Assembly: GCA_018398765.1 (NCBI GenBank)
Contig: JAHBMJ010000224.1
Coordinates: 1-53,552, forward strand
DNA: 53,552 bases
DNA from: Chromera velia
Lineage: Eukaryota > Sar > Chromeraceae
Direction: 5' to 3'
Shown here: positions 24,075 through 35,279 of the stretch, in pieces
Layout: each line of letters begins with the position of its first letter
Position numbering within the stretch: position 1 is the first letter of the stretch
The notes under the pieces: model-generated
What the model was told of the DNA's origin: nothing
The model's database searches: none
What the model saw: the letters and a program-made list of their open reading frames with translations, nothing else
Position numbers and translations under genes: made by a program

Positions 24075-27000
24075 ATGTTCAGACAAGGTGATCTGGTCAC
24101 CTTGAAAAAAGGCGGTAGAAATCATGAGGATGTCTTCGTGGTTTTGTGTGGGAGAGGGGAATTTGTGGCTCTGAAGGAGCTGAACAATCCAGAGGTGTTC
24201 GTCGAAGAGGTTGGAAATGTGAGTGGTGATGGAGAGCAAGGAGGTTCTCGAAGGCCATCGCCTGCTCTCTGTAGGTCCTGACGTCTCAAAGGTGCTCTTT
24301 TATGGCATGAACCATAACTTCGGTTTTTTTCCCAGGTGTCGCAGATGTCAAGAACCCTTATTTTGTCCTCCAGAAGAGAAAGGACAAAACTGAAGGTTCC
24401 TCTTCTTCCTCGTCCTCCGCCTCCGCTGCCACTCTCACGAAGTCGGGTCCTCGTTCGTCCACGAATCTGAAACAGGAGGAAAGAGAACCTGTCAGTCGGA
24501 ATCCGCATGTCGTTGTTCGGCCACGTATTTTCTCTGGTGTCTTTCGCGCGTCGACCGAAAGCGTCTCGTGTGCCTGCCTGCTTGCGTAGGGTCTCCATCC
24601 CGATTTCATTCGCTCCCACCTTTTTCAGCTGCGCTTCGTCGTTTGACAATGTCCCGCTCCCTTTCTTCCTCCCTCTGTCCTCCGTTTGCGTGTATGGACG
24701 TGCAGGCGCGGCGTTCGAAAAGAAGCCGAGAAACCAAGCAGCAGAAGGAGGAGACGGAGACGGCGAAGAGAACACGCAGTGGTCTGAGCAGAGGAAAGCC
24801 TGCTGAAGAAGAGGCAGAAATGGAGGTGCGCACGCTTCCTTATCTTCCTTGTTTTTCCATTGCCTGATTTGATGCTACAGTAGATTTCGTTTGCATCGTG
24901 TGGGGCATGGTCATCCCGGTCCCTTCTCAGATTTGTTTATTCTATTCGTATTTTCTTGCAAACACGATTTTGATCGACATGGGCGAGGGTAATGGCTGCT
25001 TCCTCTCTGCCACACGGTCGGGCTTTTCCCTCTATTCTAAATTCCATGCCCAACTCGCCACGCTGCCAACATCGTTAAGTGGCTTCTTTCTTTTGTCACT
25101 CAGTGCGCCGCTTCTCTCTTTGCATGCAGGGTGAGGGTGACACCGCATCTCGGGGGGCAGCAGGCAGAAGATCCACAAGAGTCAGCTGAGCGCCTCTCCT
25201 CTCCCAGGCAGCTGCCAAATTTACGTTCTCTTTGGTTCCACCCCTTTGCTCTTCTGGATTTGGAAAAGCCCTTCTCCCTCTTCGTGGTGTCACTCTCCGC
25301 CTCCTTTCCTGCATCTGACTCTGCCCGGATGCACGCATCCTTTGTCCAGACATCCATCTTTTCTCTTCAACCCCTTCAATTTGGTTTGTATCACCACTAG
25401 CAGGTCCAGAAAGAGGAGGCGGCAGCAGGAAGTCTTTCGAGGTCTCTTGACGGAATTAGTGCTGCCACTCAGAAGAGGGGAAGGGGCCGGCCGCGGGGCT
25501 CGACTAAGGCTGTCAAGCTTGCAAAGCAGGTGGGGGGCATGCACGACGGGAGTGACGCGGAAGATGCAGAGACCCGCGGGCCGCTGTCGGCACTCGATGG
25601 ATGTCCAAAGGTGAGCCGTCTCTTTTGGGGGTTCTTTCCGACCGACTCTTTTGACGCTCACGCTTGAGTGAGTGCATGGTGAATGTCTGCGTCCAATCGT
25701 ATTTCCTCACCCTGCCTGAGTATCCAGTCTTTCTTGATTGCATCACACTTCGCTCAAATTGATCCCTTGGTCGATGGGGGCGAAAATGAAGAAATGGACA
25801 TCCAGCAGGCTCGCGTTCCAGTTTGAATTCGTGGGGGTCCGCTGTTGACTCTCTCTCTCTGCCTTTTCCTCAACGTGCAGGTGCAGGAGAAAAACCCCAA
25901 ACGGGAAGGAACGGTTGAGGGAACGAACGCAAAGCCTCGGCAAAAGGCTCCAAAAGGCCTCTCACAGGTGTGTCAATATCCTTCCACTAGATTTAAAATT
26001 TCGCTTCATTTGATTTCCATCACTTCCTTTCGTTTCACCCCTTTCTCCTTTCTGAGAGCTTCCTGCAAGATTTTTCTGTCACCCGAGCTTCACCGAACTT
26101 CTGTCAGTGGATGACTAGCCGACATGGACAGACACAGTCTTATGCATGTCCAGTGCTTGTTTCTTGGAAGCAGTGCGTGTGCATATCCTGGGACTCTGCC
26201 AGTCACCAAATGCCCTTAATTCTTCTACATTCATTCATGCGCGGATCCGACCGACTGTATCGGGGGGGTTCTCTTTGGCCCCATTCTCTCATAATTCCGT
26301 TTCCTCCCCTTCACTCACTGCGGTCCTCTTCTTGCTTGGCTGCTGTTGATGAATCGATCATTCATGCAGTGTTGGAGAGGTGCCGCTGCCGTGTCAGCGT
26401 CTTCCTCGGTGGACAGGAGAGACGGTCAAACCGGCAAGGACGGGAAGAAGGTGAGACACACTCTCGTATTATCAGCACATTGCAGCACGTCAGGCATTGC
26501 AAAACAAGACTGACTCCTCGCCCGTCATGCCGTTTCCTCCCGACAGGCATTTGCCTACACACACCATGAACCTTCATTTCCCTGTGGCCTTGTCATGTCA
26601 GGAAGTAAGCAAGGAGGGAGGTCAATGTTTTACGTTGCAACCGCCGAAGTATCGTCGTCGCGTCTGCCTGAGAGTTGCTGCATTTCATTTATATGTTTCA
26701 TGATTCCTTGCGCATCTTTCTTTCTTCCTTCATTCCCTTCTCCCTCCAACCTCAGCCTCGCTTGCTCGGTTCGTCCCTGGTGGGGGCTTCCTCTTGTTCA
26801 GCTCGTGCCTCAGCAGGAGCCGCAGCAGCAGCAGCAGCAGCCAGTGCTTGTGCTGCAAAGGAGTGGCGTGTCGAGGATGCGCTGGCAGAACTGCTGGTGG
26901 TGAAGATCAGTGGAGGGCAGAAACGGAGGGAACTGGCGAGGGCGGACAGAGGGGGGGGAGGAGTATCGCAGTCATCGTCTGCCTGTGCAAGTGCGTCCTC

Positions 27001-27184
27001 CTCTTCTGCTAGTGCAAGTGCGTCCTCCTCTTCTGCCTGTGCAAGGGTTGGAATGGAGGGGCGTCAGGCGGGAGGGGTCAGAGTGAAGGCAGAAGAAGGG
27101 GGAGAGCCTGAGAGAGTGGCTGAGGGAGGCGCAGAGGAAGACGAACCCGAACCCAGGGTCCGTCTTGCCCGCCCAGACAGATGA
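24075..27184 (+). CDS. AT-hook chromatin-type protein (possibly the N-terminal part of the next gene)
   Basis: The start is the ATG at 24075. The best-supported exons are 24706-24825, 25130-25180, 25404-25610, 25881-25967, 26370-26450 and 26756-27184, all in phase 0 with GCAG-type acceptors (TCAG for the last). Exon 1 (24075 to 24218 or 24225) encodes a compact start, M-F-R-Q-G-D-L-V-T-L-K-K-G-G, then a V-F-V-V-L-C-G-R-G-E-F strand-like stretch. A second exon from 24336 has an uncertain frame and donor. The central exon carries an AT-hook, K-R-G-R-G-R-P-R-G-S-T-K, which binds the minor groove of AT-rich DNA; surrounding exons are Lys/Arg/Glu-rich with nuclear-localisation-like clusters (R-R-S-K-R-S-R). 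The last exon has an Ala/Ser repeat and K-E-W-R-V-E-D-A-L-A-E-L-L. About 410 residues if it ends at the TGA at 27182. No catalytic domain is visible. A GTCCGT donor at 27158 could instead splice it to the GTPase. Confidence 0.6.
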
Positions 27185-27516
27185 AAGAGAACTTTATCAA
27201 TCCTTGCGGCTGCTATCAAGAAATATGATGAAGTTGTTGTCTGACCATCTGCACATAAAATTGTCTCAGACTGAGAGACGCAGACTAAAATCCGAGTGAT
27301 GTCGCTGCGTGGAGTGACCAGTCAAAGGACTTTCTTGCAGACCGCAGCAAAAGCTTCCCTTGGGTCTGTATGTCTGCCGAAATCTTTCGGATATCTAAAG
27401 TGTGAGGAAGGCTGTCAAAGCAAGACATGATCTCTTTTATCCCTGTTTCATTGTCAATTTTTTCTTTCAGTTTTCTCCTTGCCTCTCTTTCCCTTGCTTT
27501 GTCTCCCTCCCTCATA

Positions 27517-28300
27517 ATGGGCCTCATTGAACGGATGCAGGAGGCCAATGAATCCACTGCCACTAAGCCGGCCCTTCTTCTGGGCGCCTTTGGGGTGGGG
27601 AAGTCATTCATCACAGACACCCTCATTGCCTCTGGTCAGTCAGTGAGTCTGTGACACAGTCAGTCAAACAGCTAGTCAGTCAGTCAGTGACACAGTCAGT
27701 CAGTCATTGCGCTTTGAGATGGCTGTACGTCTCTCTTCCATCCGTGCAATATTCTTGCATGCGTTTCATTGAATGGCATTTGCCCGTAGTGCTTACCTGC
27801 AGGTTGCAGAATGGATGGAGTCGTCAATTCAAAATTTTCTGCTCTGACGTTTTTTCGGTTGATTTTGCTGCAGGACTCCCTGCTGACCAACAGCCCCTCG
27901 ACTGGGATCAGAGACTCCTTCCCGTGGCGGGGGAGGACAGTTACGTGTCGACATCATCTGAGAGCGTGATGCACGATAAGGCACTGAACGAAGCGGACGC
28001 TTACACAATCACTGTCAATGGTTCTGAAAAGAGAAGCCAGTTCATGGGTATGTGTGGTTGCCACAAACAGAGAGAAGGGGGCGACAGCAAGCGAAGTGGT
28101 GAGTCAGCGAACAAGGAAATTCATGATGAGAAATAGACAAGTAGAGAGAGAGCCCCGATGAACCGTCCCAGTCCTTTTCTCTTGTCTTGTCTTTTCTATT
28201 GTCCCCTCCCTTTATGGTGGAACTCTTTTCTTTGTTTTCTCCACCCATCCCGGGCTGGTCCTCTTTCCTTTCCTCTGTTTATGCTTCTGCAAGTCACCCG

Positions 28301-28340
<40 letters not shown>

Positions 28341-31300
28341 CTGCAGATAATCATGAAGGCGGTCAGAGAGTTCTGCAACGAGTCGCGAGGGTCGGCAGAC
28401 GAGGCGAGGAGGAGGGTGAAAGAGGAGTGGCCAGAGCTCTGGAAGGCACTTGGGAGACACTTCTCGATCTGCTTCTCTGGCCAACAAAAGAGTCAGTCAT
28501 CCAGTGAGTCGAGGCGACCAGCAGGCCTCTCTTGTTTCTTGCTGTCCCACACCATTTCAGTTTATTCCACTCTGATGTAATTCAACCGCACACTTACTCA
28601 TGCATTCGTTTATGCATCGGCAGTTGCATGGAAAGGAAGGGAAAGAGCTTTCCCCCTTCTTTCTATTAATTGATGCTGGCTTGTTGCCATTATCTGGCGA
28701 TGTTTTTCTGGTTTCACTCGCGAGAGGTGCTTCCGCGAGTTTCGGGGGTGCCATGAACATCGGAGCATCAGCTTCTCTCAGTTCAAGCAGCTGGTGATGG
28801 TCACCGTCTTGCGACTTATTGGCTCGGCTCCGGGGAGTGGTCAGGATCTGTGCACATGCCAAGAATCAACGATGAAAAAGGTCTGCCTGCACTGCACTAC
28901 ACGGGTGGTCATCTATTTCGCAGTTCGGATCGGTTGAGCTGCCTTTTGCTTTCCCAGCACCGAGCGGGCTCGTGCCGTCTGTGGAGCTTGTTTCTTTGGA
29001 TCGGTCTCATGTCAGCTTTCTCTCGGTCTCTCTGGATGTCAGTTTGTCTGTCTTGCCTTGCTTCTTGAACCAAATGGGAATGCGTTCAGGCTCTTCGCAA
29101 ACGCCTCGCGTCGGAGATGCTGGGACCTTCGGCAGCGTGGCCCTCTGAGAAACGCGACGTCGCGATGTTTCAGGCAGCAGTCAAACAGCTCTGTCCGCTC
29201 TGGCCGAGCACGTTGCTGGTGACACCCATACTGGACATCCCAGGAACAAACGATGCCGATTCGCTGAACGCGCAGAAGGTGGCAGAGGTCTTGAGGGTCA
29301 GTCTACCTTCCCACCTGCCTGCATGCATGCCTCTCTATCAGAAGTGCTTCCATCGTATATGTGGCTTTTGACACGATTTCGAGACCGACTTGAGGCAAAA
29401 ATTGACATGTTCGTCGTTTGCCTCGCCTATCTTCTCCGTCGAGACTTGTTGCTGGCCAGGGAATTCTCCTCTGTTCGAAAACTGCTTTCTCTTCATTTCT
29501 TCGCTTCAGCGCTTTTCTGCTTCCTTGCCTTCCTTCCTTTCTATGCGTCGGTGCGTTCGCCTCTCTCTCTGTGTCTGTCGTGTTTGTCTGTCTGTCTGTT
29601 TCTTTGTATGCGTGTCTTCGTGCACAGGCAGGAAGAGAAAAAGAGGGAAAACAGGTGACACCATGTGTTTGAACGTGTGCAGGAAGATGTCGATTCCATC
29701 GCTCTCCTTCTCGACAAGAATGAGAAGAGCGGTCTCGAGGCCCTGTATGAGTGCGGCATTCTCCAACGGCTGCGGGCCTCTGTAGAGGGAGGTGTGGGGG
29801 CAGCGAGGGGGAGCAACGAAGAGGGAGGGGGTGGTACATCATCTGCCAGACCCCCACGCGTCTGTCTGTGCTTCAACATGGAGAAGCGCACATCCAACAA
29901 ACCCCTCACGACTGTCGAAGTGATCAGACAACTCGTTGTTCCCTCCTCTTCTGTCGAATCGACGCGGCCGAGGGAAGACAGAGAGATGGAAGAGAGAGGA
30001 AGCGACTCTGATGCAGAGAATGAAGAATCAGAGAAGGGGAAGAAAGGGAAAGACAGGGAGGGTGCCGAAAGTGACTCAGAAGATGATGATGTTTCCCCCA
30101 CCAGCGCCGGCAATGCAAAGAAGAATGAAGAAACTGGGTCAGTAAGGGATTCACAAAGAGGTGAAGGGCGACAGATTGATTGCATGTGAGCTCTCCAAAT
30201 TGAAACTCGCCGGATGGATACGTTCTGTCTTCACTCTGCGCTTGAGGGCCTTTGCCTTGGATTTGCCATCATTCCTTCTGAAAAAGTGAACGAGTGTGTA
30301 TACGACGGCAGATGCAGATTTTAACTGGCCTCGCTTCCTACTGACCCTTGTGTCCTTCATTTTGCTTCCTTGTGTCCACGCACGTTCAAACACATACCGA
30401 TGGATACGTGCGCGGTATGGATCGAGATTCTGCAGGCAAGAGAAGAGAAGAAAAGCCGAAACGATGATGAGGGAGAGCTTCTGGGAATTCTGGCGAGGCA
30501 AGGACCCCTCGCTTTCAGATGCCGTCTTCAACAAAGTGATCGAGACAGGGGGCGTCCGGTTCCTCTCCCTGTATATCTCGGCCTTTCGGGAGTGCATGCT
30601 GAACCCCGAAGAAGTGAAAGACCACCTGTCTGCTCGATTGACGAAGAGGTCCAGCAGGAAGAGGAATGAGGAGGAGCTTGATAAGGTCGGTTTGGTGCCT
30701 TCAGAGTCACCATGCAGATGCAGATTAACGTCAACCGAGGAATTTCTCGTTGCCCCCACGGACTCTCTCAGAGCAATTGTTTCTCTCTTTTGTTGTGCGA
30801 TTTTGCATCCCGAGATTGAATATCTTTGAGGACAAAATCACCGGTGGAGACCGTTTGATATTGAAACACCGTTGGCGAAAAAACAGTCATATTGTGTGTC
30901 GTGTTTTTTGTGCACATCGCAGCTGAAGAAGCTGACGCATGTGCCGAACTTTTTGGAGTTTCTGGAGGGGAACAATCCACGTTGGATGGAGAGCGATGTG
31001 AGGAGAATTCAGGCTGCACAGAGACACGCTGTCCCTCTGTGTGGGGAGAGTGTGAGCGAGAAGCTCTTCTCCCAGCTCTCCAACAGGGAGATTGGGGAGG
31101 TGGTCATTTCCCTCAAGGGTCTGATGAAACCCACGTATCCCACCGACCGACTGAATGAAGAGTTTGGCAGCATGACGGCATGCAAAGACTTTCGTGGGGC
31201 GTGGGAGAAGGCCCTGATGGAGTCTTGGGATCTGACGGAGGAGTCCCGTTCCACTTTTGATTTCGGTGACGCCCTCTTGGCCAAGTTCACCGAAGTCGTC

Positions 31301-32151
31301 GAGAGTGTGTGTGGGGGGAGGGTCATGTCGAGTCTCTGCAGACAGATCGAGACAGTCGTCAACGATATGCACGAACGCAAACTTCTGGAGCAAAAGTCAC
31401 TGAACCAGCTGAATTTCTTCCGACCTGCCCACAACCGTCTCTACGCCGAGATGCACGAGCGAGTGTTCTTGAAGGAGCAATTCAGGGTCGAGACCGAAAT
31501 GGCACACGAGCTCAGGTTAGTTCGCCTGGTTTAGTGCAAAGATCTCTCTTGAAGGACACAAGAAGGGCAAGCAAAAAATTCCCAGATGTACCTATCCATC
31601 AGACTCGCAAGGGCTGCACATGGAGAAACATGATGGAGGTTTTGTTAGTGTCGGTGCCTACGTGCTTCGGTGGTTTTCTTCAGTCCTCAGGCCAGACACA
31701 ACATCTTGTGCGCACACCGTTGAATACTTTTTGTCTTCCTCAACAACTGTCCCGATCCATGTGGAATTTTCTATCCTCTTCTTTTGGTCTCTGGTTGTCT
31801 CTTCTGCTTCAATGCTGCGTCATCACTGATTCCCTCTCAAAGTCCTTTTACATGTTTGTTTTGTGAGTTGGTTCCTTTCTGCAGGACTCAACTGGGACAC
31901 TGGTGTGAAGAGCGGTACAGGGAAAGGGTCCCTCTGTGGGAGGAGAAGCTCCGTGTCCTGATGGAAGCACTGGCTGGAGTCCTCCCGAAGGGCAGGCTGA
32001 GGAGTGAGAATGACAGGCTTGTAGCGGTGCAGAAAGTCCTCTCAGAGGTGTTTGAGGAATTCGTCCCGGCGTTCGTCAGCAGACTTCAACCCGAGTCAGT
32101 CAGTCAGTCAGTCAGTCAGTCGAAATATCTCCCCCCCTCCCCCCCGCCCCC

Positions 32152-32201
<50 letters not shown>

Positions 32202-32208
32202 CTCGCCC

Positions 32209-32247
<39 letters not shown>

Positions 32248-33860
32248 GCGTGCGTGTGTGCGCTCTCGTGTGAGAGAGAGAGAGAGAGAGAGACAGAGAG
32301 AGGGAAGGTCTAGGAGAGCCAGGAAAGTTGTGAGTCAGGTCTCGTCTTAGTGCAGACGGCTGAAAGTGGGGACAGAAAGCTTTCAGATTGTTGCAAGTCA
32401 CCTGTTGCGGTCCCATTTCCGCAAAATTAAGAATGCTCTCTCTGTCGCTCTGAGACTTTTGATGAATCCTGCCCCGTGTAAATATAAATGAAAGTGCAGT
32501 TCTCTGATGCCACTCGATCTGGAGAAGGAGATCTTCAGGCCCTCTCGGGCAAGCGCGGTGAAGTGGGCCATGACGGAAATTCGAAATGAAGTCAAGGAGG
32601 ACGAGAGCTTCATCGGAGGGAGAAAGACCCTCTGTGAGGCCATTCTGAAGGGAACCGAGAAGATCAACGAAGGATTTGTGGACAGGTTCTCCAAGTACTT
32701 CAAACACTACGTGTTCCAGGAGTCTGAGTTCGCTGAGGTCCTCACAGGCACAAAGCACAGAGACCGGCGCTCCGGGGTTCTCTGCACTGTCCTCTCCCAT
32801 CTGAAGGTGTATGACGGTCCGAGACGGGCTGTTTCTTTGAAGAATCCTTTCTTGCCTGCACCCCCGAGGGGTCGCACTCAAAGGAAGCTCTTTCAGGTTC
32901 GTTGTTTCGTTCGTTGGGTGGGTGGGTGGTTGTTCTGCTTCTGTTTTGGTCTGAATGCGTGACGTTTCTTCACATCGAAGTTCAATCAGTTCATCTTTTT
33001 TGCCCGTTCCGAGTTTGAGGTAAGTCGATCGACCTGAATGTCCCTAGCTCCCATTGAAGCTTCTCCAAGGAGCCGCTTGGACTCACCTTACCTTTGCTTG
33101 GACTGGCTTTGGTATCCTTCTCAGGGTTTTGTCATGTAAGAGGAGTGCATATGCGCACAGTTTTTGTTCTTTGATATTCAGTTGCTGTAGTGACTCTCAT
33201 GGATGCTCGCAGGTCCTCGAGGACATCATCTTTTGGATTGCGGAGTGGCTGCTCGAGGAGATCGGGAAGAGGCCAGAGTGCGAAGGAGAGGTCGGCCAGT
33301 TTTTGCAATGCACTGCAGTTCAGGGCTTGCTTGAAGTTCCTGGATGGATCATGCGGACCGGTTGAACTAACGTGCTTTGGGTACTCTGACTGGAAATCAT
33401 CTCGTTGCCTTCATCGCACAGTCGATGTCCTTCTCCGTGTTTTGGTCGGATGCGGTAATGCCACGATAAACCGACCAGTGCAGCAACTTTTCCCAGCATT
33501 CACTTCGCTAGAGTTTCACAGTGATATGAGTTCGAATACGGAGGCAGTGAGAATGCAGAATCGCGTGTCCTTTCTGCCTATGTTGAGGAAGTCGCATTGC
33601 GCCCGCTGCTTTGACAAAAATTCCATAGGATGAGTGTCCCCAATTGGGTGGGTGCCTCTGGGTGTGTGTAAAGGGTCGGAAAATTCCAAGCTGACTGGCC
33701 GGACTTGCAGATACCGAAGTTGGAGGAACTGAGGAGGGAGGTTGAGCGTTACAGGGAGAACATGGCCATCCAAGGAGGCACAGATCCGTCGGTCGTCGTT
33801 GGGAAGCCGTTTTTGGCCCTCCAGAGAAGAAATCAAAGCAGGGCTTTACTTGCGGTCTGA
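27517..33860 (+). CDS. Dynamin-family GTPase, SLIP-GC (nuclear GTPase)-like
   Basis: Twelve phase-consistent exons: 27517-27634, 27874-28047, 28347-28503, 28727-28880, 29090-29296, 29683-30137, 30436-30685, 30923-31515, 31885-32094, 32500-32896, 33213-33290 and 33711-33860 (TGA), giving about 980 residues. G1 is G-A-F-G-V-G-K-S, 24-31 residues from the ATG at 27517. G2 is probably in V-S-T-S-S-E-S-V (second exon). G3 is L-D-I-P-G-T-N-D-A-D-S-L-N (fifth exon), the form seen in SLIP-GC-like proteins. At the expected G4 position stands C-F-N-M-E-K-R-T, which does not match [T/N]KxD, so base recognition is degenerate or different. The sixth exon has an acidic Glu/Asp/Ser tract. The rest is helical, as in dynamin stalks. 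Vertebrate SLIP-GC is nuclear and linked to replication sites; that role is not shown here. Seven of eleven introns have C at +3. The true start may lie in the upstream AT-hook gene. Confidence 0.8.
28303..28338. repeat. (CA)n microsatellite in an intron
   Basis: Eighteen CA units lie in the second intron of the GTPase gene, ending only eight bases upstream of the acceptor at 28347, so they form part of its tract. Confidence 0.95.
32095..32121 (+). repeat. (GTCA)n array forming a 5' splice site
   Basis: The ninth exon of the GTPase gene ends at 32094 and is directly followed by six GTCA units. Each of several GTCAGT hexamers, four bases apart, could act as donor; only the first (or shifts of 12) keeps the phase required by the next exon. 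Confidence 0.75.
32153..32302. repeat. Compound (CT)n-(GT)n-(GA)n microsatellite in an intron
   Basis: CT repeats to about 32200, GT repeats from about 32213 to 32263, and GA repeats to about 32302 lie in the ninth intron of the GTPase gene. The CT and GA arms are complementary and could pair in the transcript. Confidence 0.9.
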
Positions 33861-34522
33861 GGGGAGTGATCGCTCGTTGTCCTTCTCATTTCATCCTGGT
33901 AGTGCACGCAAACACAGAGAGGGGGCACAGCGAGGAGGCGGGGAGTTTCGCAGAGGGAAAGGAAGGAAGAGAAGAGTATAGAGGGGAATCGTCTTTGGTA
34001 GTGGCGAGTCGCTGGGGAGTCGATCCCTTGAGTGATAATTTATGAGCGACACGCGTGCATTTCCCGGCTGCCTTTTTATTTTTTCCTTTAGATCGCTTCA
34101 GGAGAGCGAGCAGCATCCTTGATTTTGCCCTTCCACGCGCAGCTGCCGTGCTTCCTGAGACCGCGCACTCCCAGAGAGGAAGCCTGTGAATGCATACAAT
34201 TAGTGGTGGCTGTGGTGCACTATGTGAACGTACGTGATGCTGCATGCATGTAGCGGTTCATTCGAGACAGACGAAAGGAACATAAACGCATGAGATTGGC
34301 GCTGTCAACGCACTGTGACACACAAACCAAGGCTCAAGTGGCCGCCTTCCCGCCTTCCAACATCTCCATCCTCTCGCACACGCAAACTCGGGGAGAGGAG
34401 ACAGACTGACAAAAAGAAAGGCAGGCAGACAGACGGACAGACGGGCGAGGAGAGTGAAAGAGGGCGAGGTGCGGGCTCCCGGGGGGGATGAGTTCGAGAG
34501 AAAATACGCAGGAGTATACAAG
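33861..34522. other. 3' flank of the GTPase gene
   Basis: I see no gene here. The interval should contain the GTPase 3' untranslated region and runs up to the left end of mobile element copy B. Short frames on both strands lack any exon or domain signal. Confidence 0.4.
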
Positions 34523-34534
34523 ATTGTAATGTCC

Positions 34535-34759
34535 CTACGGGACATGCCGTGGCCCCCAGGGGTGAGATAGGGTGAGAGCATGGTGAGAGCACTGAGAGGT
34601 GCGTCCATGATCGTGGTACATGCATGCAACAGGTTCCCCTTCCCATATTAATATATGGTGCATGACAAAACCCTCAATCACAGTTGTTGGCTGCGCAAAG
34701 GCGTAGTCGCGGTATCTGTAAATGCCGTAGAGGGCCGGAGACGGCTGGACGGGCTTCAA
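34535..34759 (-). other. Conserved short open frame, element copy B
   Basis: This 74-codon frame is the counterpart of 4029-4253 with about three residue differences. No domain is recognised, and I do not call a functional gene. Confidence 0.25.
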
Positions 34760-35279
34760 GACGGTTGAGAAGAAGAAATAAGAAGAGCTCTGCTATTAGA
34801 TACGTTTGCTACTAAGAAAATTAATGACGTACAAGGACTTCGCTAACACATGGTGTTAACGTGAATAAATGTGAAAGAGAAAATGAAATTGTAACCGCAG
34901 CAATACATTACTGATAAATTTTTAACAACTTATTTTTGTTTATAAAAAAAAAAATTATAGTGCTCCCCGCTTAAATCTACTTACATTTTTATTTTTTATT
35001 TACGGAGTCAATATATAAGTCTTTTACATACAAGCACACATGCTGTAATGTTTCTTTCATTTACTTTCATTTATATTTTGGCCATTCTAGTAGTAGCATA
35101 GTAGCATATGTAGTAGCCAAACATTATATACGCCTTCTATTATCAACTTGCTCTTTTAAATCATCTAACTGTGACTGAGACTGTGAGCTAGTCTATAAAA
35201 TGTTTGAACACAACGTTATACAAGTCCTAAACTACACGCTTGCTACGCTTGCTGTATCAGTTGCTGTAGTTGATTGTGC

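Noticed and set aside
28347-28503. Alternative frame of the third GTPase exon, which reads a plausible helical peptide
   Set aside because: It would need entry in phase 0, but the preceding exon ends in phase 1; the chosen frame links to both neighbours.
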